Shown piece by piece: positions 6,021-13,600 of a stretch of 17,092 nucleotides of DNA. The position numbers and the translations under genes were made by a program. The stretch spans positions 1-17,092 of the forward strand of contig JBHEKP010000244.1 in assembly GCA_041859375.1 (NCBI GenBank), in the 5' to 3' direction. Position 1 is the first letter of the stretch; every line of letters starts with the position of its first letter. The notes under the pieces are model-generated. The model made no database searches. It worked only from the letters and a program-made list of their open reading frames with translations, and was not told the origin of the DNA. Source of the DNA: JBHEKP01 sp041859375. GTDB taxonomy: Bacteria > Hydrogenedentota > Hydrogenedentia > Hydrogenedentales > CAITNO01.

Positions 6021-8175
6021 ATTTGGCGGGCGCGCCCCGGCGCGTGAGGTAGTCCCGCAGCTCAAGGCGCAGCCGGGCCGCCAGCTCGGGTTCCTTGGCG
6101 AGATTGTTCTGGGGCGCCTGATCATTCCGGTACCGGATGATGTCGGTGAAGTCGCTCACCAAATCGGTGCCCGTCTTTTCGAGGGTGAAGGGGTCCATGC
6201 CCGACTCCCAGGTGAGCCGCCAGCGGCCCGTGCGCACGGAAAGCGCCACGGGGTTGCCCAGCATGGAAACGCAGTCCCGGGAGTCCGCCAGCCGCATGAG
6301 GTCCATGCCGTCCATTCCGGCGGGCACGGCCATGCCCGAGGCCGCGAGCAGGGTGGGCGCCACATCGCACAGGGTGGCGGCGCTTTTCCGCGCGCGCGGC
6401 GCCTGCCCCGGCAGCCGCATGAGCAGGGGCACGTGCAGGCACGATTCGTGGAGGCTCTTTTTGCCCGCGCCGCCGCGCCGCCACGAGGCGCGGCCCGGTT
6501 CCGAAAAGTCCGCGCCGTGGGGGGCGGTGAGAACAACAATCCTGTTTTCGCCGCCCGGCATCGAATTGATTTGCTCCAGAAACGCGCCCAGGTGCCGGTC
6601 CAGATCCAGCAGCACCGTGTCGTACACGTCCACCGGATCGGGCTTGCGCCCGCGTCCCAGAAAACCCTCGCCGTAGCGCGCCAGGGGCAGCGGCTTTTCC
6701 AGTTCCCTGAGCCGCACAAAAAGGAGGCAGGGCTCCTTCGGGTGCGCGGCAAGCCAGGCCGAGGCCCGGTCCAGGGTCGCCTTGGAACTTCCCGGCAGCG
6801 GCTTGGGCGGTTCCTTCACGCTTCCCGCGGAGGCCGCCGGGGGCGCGGCGTCCACCGGGGCGGTGTCGTCGAAAAGCATGAATCCCCGGTTGATGCCGGA
6901 ATCCGCCGTCAGATCCCCGGTGTCAACGCCCCTTCCCTCGGTGAAGGCCGCCGTCAAAAAGCCCTGTTTACGGAAGAGTTCCGGGAGGAGGACGGCGTCG
7001 TCGGGAAGGGGGCCCTGCCTTCCCTCAAAATATCCGTGGCGCAACGGGTTGAGCCCTGTGAACAGCGACATGATCGCGGCGGGGGCCTCCGGCGCCGGGG
7101 TGTACGCCTGCTCAAAAACGGACACGCCCTGCGCCCATGCCTTCAGCAGGGGGGTGGTTTCACGCTGGTACCCGTGGAGGCTCATGTTTTCCGCGGACAA
7201 CCCGTCCACGGCCACCATCACCACCTGCGGCGCGCCGCGTTCCCCGCCTTCCGGCGAGACGAACCACGGCCCGCCCAGCAACAGGACGCGGCTGCCCGAA
7301 GCCAGGGGCTGGAGTCCCGTTTTTTGGAGCCATGGCGGCGCGGGCCGGGAGGTCCAGAACACCTCCACCGACTCAACCTTTTCCGGGAGCAGCGCCGCGG
7401 GAATGCGCGTCTCCGCCCAGCCGTCCCCGGAAAGGTCCGCCTCAAGCTGGTGGCGCGCCGGGAGCGCATTCACCGCGTCCGCCGCGTGAACCACCACCGT
7501 CAGATGCGCCGTTTCCAGGGGCTCCGCCCCCTCGGGCAGCGCCGCGAGCAGCATCATGTCGCCCGCCGGTCCGGACCCGGTGGTGATGTGCGCGCCCAGC
7601 CCCTCCCGCAGTTCCCTCGCCGCAACCCAGGCCCCGCCGGCCTCGCGGGCGCGCGCCTCGCCGCCCGCCACGGACAGGGAGCGCATCGCCGTGGCGGCGA
7701 GGACCTGCTGCGCCGTGAACGCGCCCATGCCCGCCGCCGCGGCCAGGGCCAGGAAGCCCAGTGCGCCCGCGCGGCCCCCCGGACGGCTTTGCATGGCGGA
7801 AAAGAACACCACCAGCTTGAGGAATCCGTGGACCCCGGCAAAGGCCCCCAGCCAGATCAGCGGCTCGATTTTGTGCAGCACCTGCCAGGGCCAGGGCACC
7901 TCGATGCGCAGCAGCCAGGGCAGCAGCAGCAGCGCCGCACCCTGAGCGGCCATGTCAAACAGCAGCGGCAGGGGCGACCGGGTCGGCTTGCTCAGGCGGA
8001 CCATCCCCATGAAGCCGAGTTCCAGGGCCATGTAGGCGAAGGCCACCACCGCCACGGCAAGCAGACCGGACTCAAAGCCCGACAGCAGCCCGGCCGACAC
8101 CAGCACGCGCCGGGCCCACACCCCCAAAAGCCCCCCCGCCAGCCCAAGGCTTATCAGATAAAACGGTATGGTCAT
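6019..8175 (-). CDS. Multi-pass membrane protein with degenerate sulfatase-fold domain (probable pseudoenzyme)
   Basis: 718 residues. The N-terminal part has about five membrane helices (about 4-20, 36-58, 70-90, 106-126, 138-160). Residues about 165-310 are a linker or beta domain. Residues about 315-640 follow the sulfatase fold: VVMVAVDGLSAENMSLHGY (first metal ligand, D324, kept), APAAIMSLFTGLNPLRHG, a VVLTAPHGADF block and LHVPLLMRLPG. Other active-site residues are gone. The nucleophile position is Ala364 when aligned without gaps to the Thr enzyme at 2501-3964. The usual DHGE is PHGA (552-555). The 'vH..dPH' block reads VRLRELEKPL, and the late GHG His is missing. It is probably not a hydrolase, and may bind or position a substrate or act as a structural partner; this is inference. 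GGAAGGA upstream (complement of about 8179-8185) fixes ATG at 8175. It is transcribed divergently from the large surface protein and convergently with the metallothionein-like gene. Confidence 0.8.
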   Translation of the reverse strand: MTIPFYLISLGLAGGLLGVWARRVLVSAGLLSGFESGLLAVAVVAFAYMALELGFMGMVRLSKPTRSPLPLLFDMAAQGAALLLLPWLLRIEVPWPWQVLHKIEPLIWLGAFAGVHGFLKLVVFFSAMQSRPGGRAGALGFLALAAAAGMGAFTAQQVLAATAMRSLSVAGGEARAREAGGAWVAARELREGLGAHITTGSGPAGDMMLLAALPEGAEPLETAHLTVVVHAADAVNALPARHQLEADLSGDGWAETRIPAALLPEKVESVEVFWTSRPAPPWLQKTGLQPLASGSRVLLLGGPWFVSPEGGERGAPQVVMVAVDGLSAENMSLHGYQRETTPLLKAWAQGVSVFEQAYTPAPEAPAAIMSLFTGLNPLRHGYFEGRQGPLPDDAVLLPELFRKQGFLTAAFTEGRGVDTGDLTADSGINRGFMLFDDTAPVDAAPPAASAGSVKEPPKPLPGSSKATLDRASAWLAAHPKEPCLLFVRLRELEKPLPLARYGEGFLGRGRKPDPVDVYDTVLLDLDRHLGAFLEQINSMPGGENRIVVLTAPHGADFSEPGRASWRRGGAGKKSLHESCLHVPLLMRLPGQAPRARKSAATLCDVAPTLLAASGMAVPAGMDGMDLMRLADSRDCVSMLGNPVALSVRTGRWRLTWESGMDPFTLEKTGTDLVSDFTDIIRYRNDQAPQNNLAKEPELAARLRLELRDYLTRRGAPAK

Positions 8176-8335
8176 AAATCCTTCCGGTGTTTGCCGCCGG
8201 CCGCCGCCATGCGACCGCCCCGCAGAGCATACCCCACGGGCAGAGCACGGACAAAAACATTTTTATGCTTCTTGTTCATCACGGGAGAAACAGTGTTTTT
8301 CCCAATTAATAATAGCTTCAGTTTAATTGAATTGC

Positions 8336-8348
8336 GTCAACAGTTGAC
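8336..8348. promoter_or_regulatory. 13-bp palindrome, possible operator
   Basis: GTCAAC-A-GTTGAC is a perfect 6+1+6 palindrome lying 13 bases before the -35 element of the rightward promoter and overlapping the possible leftward -35. A related palindrome, GTCAAT-T-ATTGAC, occurs at 14875-14887. Position and symmetry suggest a dimeric regulator site, but no regulator gene is in the window. Confidence 0.35.
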
Positions 8349-8361
8349 AGTTATTTTTTGC

Positions 8362-8390
8362 TTGTAAGCATTGCCCTTAGCCTTTATAAT
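8362..8390 (+). promoter_or_regulatory. Sigma70-type promoter of the large surface protein gene
   Basis: TTGTAA (8362-8367), a 17-base spacer and a perfect TATAAT (8385-8390), in an AT-rich stretch. The predicted transcript start is near 8397, giving a leader of about 110 bases before the ATG at 8509. Confidence 0.7.
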
Positions 8391-8508
8391 CAACCTGTGA
8401 CGTGACAGGAGCGCAGGCAGTTGCCGTTTTCTTCTTTGCAGGAACTATGCGGGGTGATTTCTTCCCGCGACAACTGTTTTTTGCCGTAACAACAAAGGAG
8501 TCATTCCC

Positions 8509-11500
8509 ATGAGAAACATCTGTGTGCTGGTTTGCGCGCTGCTGCTCGCCGCGGGGGCGGCGCAGGCGCAGAAAGTGTGGAGCTTTGAAACGGCCGGCAA
8601 CAACGAGGGGTGGACCCAGGGATCGGGCATCACAAGTTTTGCCACCTCCGGCGGTTCGCTGAACGTGGGCCACAACACCTCGGACCCAAACATCTACTCG
8701 CCGGACATGACCGCCAGCCCGGTGGCGGGCGGTTCGCTGCCGTGGATCAAAATTGACCTGGAGGCGACGGTCACTGGCGACTACCAGATTTTCTTCATCC
8801 GCACGGACCGCGGCATCGGCGAGGAGGACTCCTTTTTCTTCCGTGTGACCGCGGGCCGCCAGCTGTACCAGATTCATGTGCCCCGCCGCCTCAACGAGCA
8901 GGGCAAGAACGGCGCGGACCTCTGGTCGGCCCGGAGCATCAAGCAGTTCCGTTTTGACTTCCAGGACGGCATCGGCACGGTGAAAATCCACAACTTTGCC
9001 GTGGAGGCGCTGCCCCACCCCTTCTGGGACTTCAACATCCCCCCCGGAGTCGCCCCCGGCCACGCCTCCGGCTGGTATGTGGCGAACCAGCTCTCCAATT
9101 TTGTGGTGACCGCGGCCGGCACGCTCAACATGAACATCACCGGCACGGACCCGCACATGCAGGTTGACCCGCTGACCTTTGATCCGAACGCGTTCCGGTA
9201 CATGTACGTGCGCCAAAACCACACCGGGTTCCCCTCCAACAATCCCGCCACCGCGCAGACCTTCGCCTTTCCGGGGACGGGCGGCACCGGGTTTGTGAAC
9301 AAGGACTGGCGGCATTACCCCAACAACGGCTGGTCCACCGTCCTGCTGGACATGCACACCCGCACCACGAACGCCTCCTGGGCGGGCGCCAGCGGCAGCA
9401 TCTCCAGCCTGCGCGTCGATCCCTACCAGAGCACGGACACCAACGGCGCCCTGTACAGTTATGACATCATCGGCCTGCGCACGGCGGCGGATTTGGGCTC
9501 CGCGGCGGTGCAGTGGACGGGCATGTCCGGCGCGGGCGCGTGGATCGCGGCAAAGCACAGCCCCTACGCCGGCAGCGCGGTGGGCCTGGCGGGCGGCGTG
9601 GCCACGCTCACCCAGGGCACGGGCGGCCAGCCCATGGCGATGATGAACCAGGACTTCGTGGTCAACGCGGCCAACCGCTACCTGTACATGGACATCGAGG
9701 CGGACACCACGGCGGCGCGCAACAATCTTGAGCTGCGCGTCATGTGGGCGGCGGACGGCGAGGACTTCGCGACGGGCAACCGCCAGCGCCAGTACACTTC
9801 CATCCGGACCAAGCAGGGTGTCAACCGCTATGTGTTTGACCTGGGCACCGCCCAGGCATCGCCCTTCAACGGCGCATGGGGCGGCTACCCCCACGGCCTG
9901 CTGTTCCAGTTCGGCACGGGCGACGCGGACCTGTCCTGGGTGAAGGTGTCCAACGCCGGGCTGCTTCCCGCGGCGCCGCCGCAGATTAATTTTGTCGACA
10001 CGGAGGCGGGCAGCACCGCCTCGGCCTATGGCAGGACAATGACCCTGGCCGCGGGCACGGGGGTCACCTGGAGCCTGGTGGGCACTCCGCCCGCCGGGAT
10101 GACCATCAACTCCGGCTCCGGCCTCATTTCCTGGCCCTCCCCCGTGTACAGCGCCTCGGCCTACACGGTGACGGTGCGGGCCACCAACGCCCAGGGCAGC
10201 GACGATGAAAGTTTCGCGCTGACCATCGCCGACGGCACCGCCCCGTCGAGCCCGTCGGTGTCGAGCACCTCCCATTTCCTCGGCGAGCTTTCAAACGACA
10301 TGACGATAGACATGCGCGTGAACAACGCGACGGACTCGGGTTCGGGCGTGTCCGGCTATTCGTGGGTGTTCTCGACGAGCGCGTCGGCCGCGGTGGACGA
10401 CACGGTGGACACGCCGCACACCGCCGATCCGCACACCATCACGAGCGCAACCCTCGCGGACGGAAACTGGTATTTCCGGGTGAAGGCGCGGGACGTGGCG
10501 GGCAACTGGTCGGGGATTAGCACCTGGGGCCCGACGCAGCTTGACGGCACCCCCCCGGTGATTTCCCTTCAGGGGGCGCCCTCGGTCGTGGTCTCCTGCG
10601 GCGGCTCCTATTCCGACGCCGGGGCGACGGCCCTGGACAATGTGAACGGAAACATGACGGGCGCGATAGTCCGGGTGAACCCGGTGAATCCGCTGGTTCC
10701 CGCCACCTACACGGTGACGTACAACGTGACGGACGCCGCCGGCAACGCGGCGGTCCAGGTCACGCGCGAGGTGGTTGTCTCCGACACGGCCAAGCCCGTG
10801 ATCACGGTGTGCGCGGCTGATCAGACGGTTGCGGCGGACGGCGCGTGCCAGGCGCTTGTTCCCGACTTCACGGCGGGTGTCACGGCGTCGGACGCGTGCG
10901 ACTCCTCCCTGACGGTGACGCAGTCTCCGCCCGCGGGGGCCACCGTTGGCCTGGGGCCGAACACCATCACCGTGACGGTGACGGATGACGCGGGCCTTTC
11001 CGACACCTGCACGGCGGTGCTGACCGTCGCGGACCAGTCGGACCCGGTGATCACGGGCCACAACAGCCTCAAGACGGCCTCCGCCGATGAAAACTGCCAG
11101 GCGGCGGTGCCCGACTTCACGGCCGAGGTGACCGCCTCGGACAACTGCGACGGCAGCCTCACGGTGACCCAGCTTCCGGCGGCGGGCACCCCGGCGGCTC
11201 CCGGTGTGACGGTGGTGACGCTGACCGTGGCGGACGACGCGGGCAACACGGCGTCCGTGGCGGCGGACTTCCAGGTGGACGACACCACGGGTCCGGTCAT
11301 CACGATAGCGGGCGCCAATCCGCTCAACGTGGAGGTGGGCAGCGTGTTTTCCGCGCCCGAAGCCACGGTGCTGGACGCCTGCGAGGGCGATCTCGGCGTT
11401 GCGCCGGTGACGGGCAACACGGTGAACACGGCCTCGGCGGGCGCCTACCAGGTGACCTACGCCGCCCAGGACGGCGCGGGCAACCCCTCCACGGCGGTGC

Positions 11501-12144
11501 TTGACGTCAATGTGGTGAACGAGGTTGTGCCGCCGGAGATCACGCTGCTGGGTGACGCCGTGGTGACGCTGGACTGCGGCGCGGTTTACGCGGACGCGGG
11601 CGCGACGGCGCTGGACAATGTGGACGGCGATCTGAGCGCGGCGGTTGTGGTCACCGGGCTTCCCCCGGCGGCGACGCCCCTTGCGCCGGGCGCATACACG
11701 GTGGCCTACAACGTGTCCGACGCGGCGGGGAACCAGGCCGTCGAGGTGACCCGGACCGTGACCGTGCGGGACAATTGCACCCTGGATGTCGCGGCGGCGG
11801 GTGTCACTGACATCAGCCTCGAACCGGGCGGCCGCCTTGAGCTGGCGGTGCTTGTCTCGGGCGCGGTGGGCGCTCCGGGGTACCAGTGGAAGTTTGAGGC
11901 CTCCGGCAAGGCGTTCACCCCCCTTTCCGGCGCGACGGACGCGGCGTTTGTGGTGGATCCCGCCTCTGAAACGGACAGCGGCGTCTACGTTTGCGAGGTG
12001 AACGACGCGGTGACTGTGGTGGAATCCCCGGAATTCTCCGTCACGGTTGGTTCCGGTGTGCCGCTGGCCGGGTTTGCCGGCCTTGGATTGCTGGCTGCGG
12101 TTCTCGGATTGGGCGGCGCGGCCACCCTCCGCAGGCGCAAATAA
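8509..12144 (+). CDS. Large secreted modular surface protein with HYR/Ig-like domains and PEP-CTERM-like tail
   Basis: 1211 residues. Sec signal peptide: MRNICVLVCALLLAAGAAQA, likely cut after A20. Residues about 22-485 hold three related beta-sandwich modules, each opening with a Trp-aromatic start (WSFET, WDFN, WTGMSG) and ending in a strand such as VLLDM or YVFDLG; copy 2 has SSLRVDPY. They resemble carbohydrate-binding jelly rolls. Next come a putative Ig (He_PIG-like) domain (about 493-574), a fibronectin-like domain with DVAGNWSG (about 575-680), a DUF5011-like domain (about 682-761), two HYR-like domains (about 761-926), two more DUF5011-like domains (about 927-1087), and an Ig-like domain ending DSGVYVCEV (about 1089-1179). 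The tail is VPLAGFAGLGLL, more hydrophobic residues, then LRRRK: a sorting signal like PEP-CTERM or IPTL-CTERM, but without PEP. Likely an adhesin or extracellular-matrix glycan-binding protein; ligand unknown. AAAGGAG at 8494-8500 supports the start. Monocistronic, between its own promoter and terminator. Confidence 0.85.
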   Translation: MRNICVLVCALLLAAGAAQAQKVWSFETAGNNEGWTQGSGITSFATSGGSLNVGHNTSDPNIYSPDMTASPVAGGSLPWIKIDLEATVTGDYQIFFIRTDRGIGEEDSFFFRVTAGRQLYQIHVPRRLNEQGKNGADLWSARSIKQFRFDFQDGIGTVKIHNFAVEALPHPFWDFNIPPGVAPGHASGWYVANQLSNFVVTAAGTLNMNITGTDPHMQVDPLTFDPNAFRYMYVRQNHTGFPSNNPATAQTFAFPGTGGTGFVNKDWRHYPNNGWSTVLLDMHTRTTNASWAGASGSISSLRVDPYQSTDTNGALYSYDIIGLRTAADLGSAAVQWTGMSGAGAWIAAKHSPYAGSAVGLAGGVATLTQGTGGQPMAMMNQDFVVNAANRYLYMDIEADTTAARNNLELRVMWAADGEDFATGNRQRQYTSIRTKQGVNRYVFDLGTAQASPFNGAWGGYPHGLLFQFGTGDADLSWVKVSNAGLLPAAPPQINFVDTEAGSTASAYGRTMTLAAGTGVTWSLVGTPPAGMTINSGSGLISWPSPVYSASAYTVTVRATNAQGSDDESFALTIADGTAPSSPSVSSTSHFLGELSNDMTIDMRVNNATDSGSGVSGYSWVFSTSASAAVDDTVDTPHTADPHTITSATLADGNWYFRVKARDVAGNWSGISTWGPTQLDGTPPVISLQGAPSVVVSCGGSYSDAGATALDNVNGNMTGAIVRVNPVNPLVPATYTVTYNVTDAAGNAAVQVTREVVVSDTAKPVITVCAADQTVAADGACQALVPDFTAGVTASDACDSSLTVTQSPPAGATVGLGPNTITVTVTDDAGLSDTCTAVLTVADQSDPVITGHNSLKTASADENCQAAVPDFTAEVTASDNCDGSLTVTQLPAAGTPAAPGVTVVTLTVADDAGNTASVAADFQVDDTTGPVITIAGANPLNVEVGSVFSAPEATVLDACEGDLGVAPVTGNTVNTASAGAYQVTYAAQDGAGNPSTAVLDVNVVNEVVPPEITLLGDAVVTLDCGAVYADAGATALDNVDGDLSAAVVVTGLPPAATPLAPGAYTVAYNVSDAAGNQAVEVTRTVTVRDNCTLDVAAAGVTDISLEPGGRLELAVLVSGAVGAPGYQWKFEASGKAFTPLSGATDAAFVVDPASETDSGVYVCEVNDAVTVVESPEFSVTVGSGVPLAGFAGLGLLAAVLGLGGAATLRRRK
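10552..12045 (+). repeat. Tandem Ig/HYR-type domain array inside the surface protein
   Basis: Six successive domains of about 80 residues. The modules beginning near 10552 and 11527 are close copies at protein level: YSDAGATALDNVNGN versus YADAGATALDNVDGD, and YTVTYNVTDAAGNAAV versus YTVAYNVSDAAGNQAV. The two HYR-like modules (from about 10789 and 11036) share VPDFTA.VTASD.CD.SLTVTQ. This looks like duplication of two module types, with the later DUF5011-like copy placed after the HYR pair. Confidence 0.75.
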
Positions 12145-12171
12145 CCACCACCGCAAACCGGTTGAAAAACC

Positions 12172-12204
12172 GCCCCGGACGGGTTCCCCCGTCCGGGGCT
12201 TTTT
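12172..12204 (+). terminator. Rho-independent terminator of the surface protein gene
   Basis: A perfect 12-bp stem GCCCCGGACGGG (12172-12183) / CCCGTCCGGGGC (12188-12199) with a 4-base loop is followed by TTTTT (12200-12204). It begins 27 bases after the stop codon. Confidence 0.92.
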
Positions 12205-12224
12205 CATGCGCAAACACAGGTGAA

Positions 12225-12305
12225 CAAAAAAGATAAGAGGCCTGACACGTTGCCGCACCAGGCCTCCGCGGAAGGAGAAACGCCCGTCAGGGCGTTGAGC
12301 ACCTT
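12225..12305 (-). ncRNA. Candidate small RNA or leftward terminator structure (tentative)
   Basis: On the minus strand this stretch reads as a compact structured RNA: a hairpin AACGCCC-TGAC-GGGCGTT (12296-12279), then GAGGCCTG (12266-12259) pairing perfectly with CAGGCCTC (12244-12237) across a 14-base loop, then TTATCTTTTTT, an intrinsic-terminator layout. Upstream on the same strand, TTGCGC (about 12333-12328) and TAAAAT (12312-12307, read leftward at about a 15-19 base spacing) could form a promoter, though spacing is poor. No minus-strand gene lies within about 3 kb to the right to explain a leftward terminator. It may equally be part of the plus-strand leader of the aminotransferase gene. 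Confidence 0.3.
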
Positions 12306-12403
12306 TATTTTACCACATGCTTCCAAAATTTGCGCAAAATCCGCTGGAACCCCGCCGCCGCCGTGGTTTACCATTGGACCGGCGACAAGGAAAAACGGCA
12401 TTC

Positions 12404-13600
12404 ATGGACGCTGAAAAGTCATTGGCGGCGCGTGTCCCCGGTTTGGACGGGCTGGCAGTCCGGCTTGGTTTTTCCGAGCCGGTGTATGTCACCCGGCCCG
12501 CCCTGCCGTCACTGGGGGACTACACCCGGCTGCTGGAGGGGGTCTGGGACCGGCGCTGGCTGACCAACGACGGGGAACTGCACCAGCGGCTGGAGGCGGC
12601 GCTTCAGGAGCATCTGGGGGTGCGCCATGTGAGCCTTTTCTGCAACGGCACCCTGTCCCTGCTGGTGGCGCTGCAGGCCCTCGACCTGGGCGGCGGCGAG
12701 GTGGTCACCACCCCCTTCACCTTTCCCGCCACCACCAACGTGCTCCACTGGAACCGGCTGGAGCCGGTTTTCTGCGACATAGACCCCGCCACCTTCAACA
12801 TTGACCCGGGGCGGGTCGCCGCCGCCATAACCCCGCGCACCAAGGCAATCTTGGCCGTGCATGTCTACGGGATCCCCTGTGACGTGGAGGCGCTGGAGGC
12901 CATCGGCAACCGGCACGGCATCCCCGTGATTTACGACGCGGCCCACGCCTTCGGCGTGCGGGTTGGCGGGCGTTCCGTTTTGGGGTGGGGGGCGGTGTCC
13001 TCGCTGAGTTTTCACGCCACAAAGCTCTTCACCACCGCCGAGGGCGGCGCGCTGGCGTGTTCCGACCCCGCCCTGGACCGGCGCATCCGCTCCCTGAAAA
13101 ACTTCGGCATCGCCGACGAGGAAACAGTGCTCGCGCCGGGCATCAACGCCAAGATGAGCGAGCTTCAGGCCGCCTTCGGCCTGCTGCGGCTGCCGGAAAC
13201 CGCCGGGGAAAGCGCCGCGCGCGGCCGGGTGGCCGGGGTGTACCGCGACGGCCTTGCAGGAGTGCCGGGCCTCACCCTGCCCGCGCCGCCGCCCCGCGTC
13301 ACACCAAACCACGCCTATTTTCCCCTGCTGGTGGACGGGGCGGAGTTCGGCCTGGACCGTGACGGACTGTACACGGCCCTGCGCCGCTTCAACGTGGTTG
13401 CGCGCAAATATTTTTACCCACTCACCTCCACCCACGAATGGAACCGGGAACTGCCCTCCGCCGCGCCCGAAAACCTGCCGGTGGCCAACCGGACGGCAGG
13501 CCGGGTGCTCTGCCTGCCGGTCTATGGGTCGCTGGCCCTGGAGGATGCGGCGCGAATCGTGGAAATCATCCGTGTCCTGCACGGGGCGGCGCGGTCATGA
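12404..13600 (+). CDS. DegT/DnrJ/EryC1/StrS-family PLP-dependent sugar aminotransferase
   Basis: 398-residue cytoplasmic enzyme, normal family length, expected to transfer an amino group (usually from glutamate) to a keto nucleotide sugar. Visible family landmarks: WLTNDGELHQRLEAAL (52-67), a CNGTLSLLVAL phosphate-binding turn (80-90), TTPFTFPATTN (102-112), VIYDAAHAFG with the cofactor-contacting Asp178, SFHATKLFTTAEGGAL with the PLP Schiff-base Lys207 (202-217), and the conserved MSELQAAFGL segment. The exact sugar and the amination position (C3 or C4) cannot be told. ATG at 12404 is chosen because the family domain begins soon after; AAGGA at 12387-12391 is a somewhat distant ribosome site. 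An upstream in-frame ATG at 12317 would add an Arg-rich, non-family stretch. Its TGA overlaps the ATG of the ATP-grasp gene (ATGA at 13597-13600), so the two are translationally coupled and probably act in one sugar-modification pathway. Confidence 0.9.
   Translation: MDAEKSLAARVPGLDGLAVRLGFSEPVYVTRPALPSLGDYTRLLEGVWDRRWLTNDGELHQRLEAALQEHLGVRHVSLFCNGTLSLLVALQALDLGGGEVVTTPFTFPATTNVLHWNRLEPVFCDIDPATFNIDPGRVAAAITPRTKAILAVHVYGIPCDVEALEAIGNRHGIPVIYDAAHAFGVRVGGRSVLGWGAVSSLSFHATKLFTTAEGGALACSDPALDRRIRSLKNFGIADEETVLAPGINAKMSELQAAFGLLRLPETAGESAARGRVAGVYRDGLAGVPGLTLPAPPPRVTPNHAYFPLLVDGAEFGLDRDGLYTALRRFNVVARKYFYPLTSTHEWNRELPSAAPENLPVANRTAGRVLCLPVYGSLALEDAARIVEIIRVLHGAARS

Larger units (their letters stand above)
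8176..8508. promoter_or_regulatory. 333-base divergent intergenic region
   Basis: Holds the promoters of the minus-strand membrane protein and the plus-strand surface protein. About 8255-8395 is strikingly AT-rich compared with the genes. It contains the plus-strand promoter listed separately and a perfect 13-bp palindrome GTCAAC-A-GTTGAC at 8336-8348. On the minus strand TTGACG (8340-8335) could be a -35 element, but the nearest good -10, TATTAT (8314-8309), is 20 bases away, so the leftward promoter is uncertain. The rest, 8397-8508, would be a leader of about 110 bases for the surface protein gene, ending in AAAGGAG at 8494-8500. I see no credible small gene in it. Confidence 0.6.

Noticed and set aside
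8344..8349. Perfect TTGACA as -35 element of the surface protein promoter
   Set aside because: The TATAAT at 8385 is 35 bases away and nothing like a -10 lies 16-18 bases after it. TTGTAA at 8362 has the correct 17-base spacing. The TTGACA is better explained as part of the GTCAACAGTTGAC palindrome.
12317..12403. Upstream start (ATG 12317) for the sugar aminotransferase
   Set aside because: It would add an Arg/Pro-rich stretch unlike the family N-terminus and has no ribosome site. ATG 12404 gives the usual family length.
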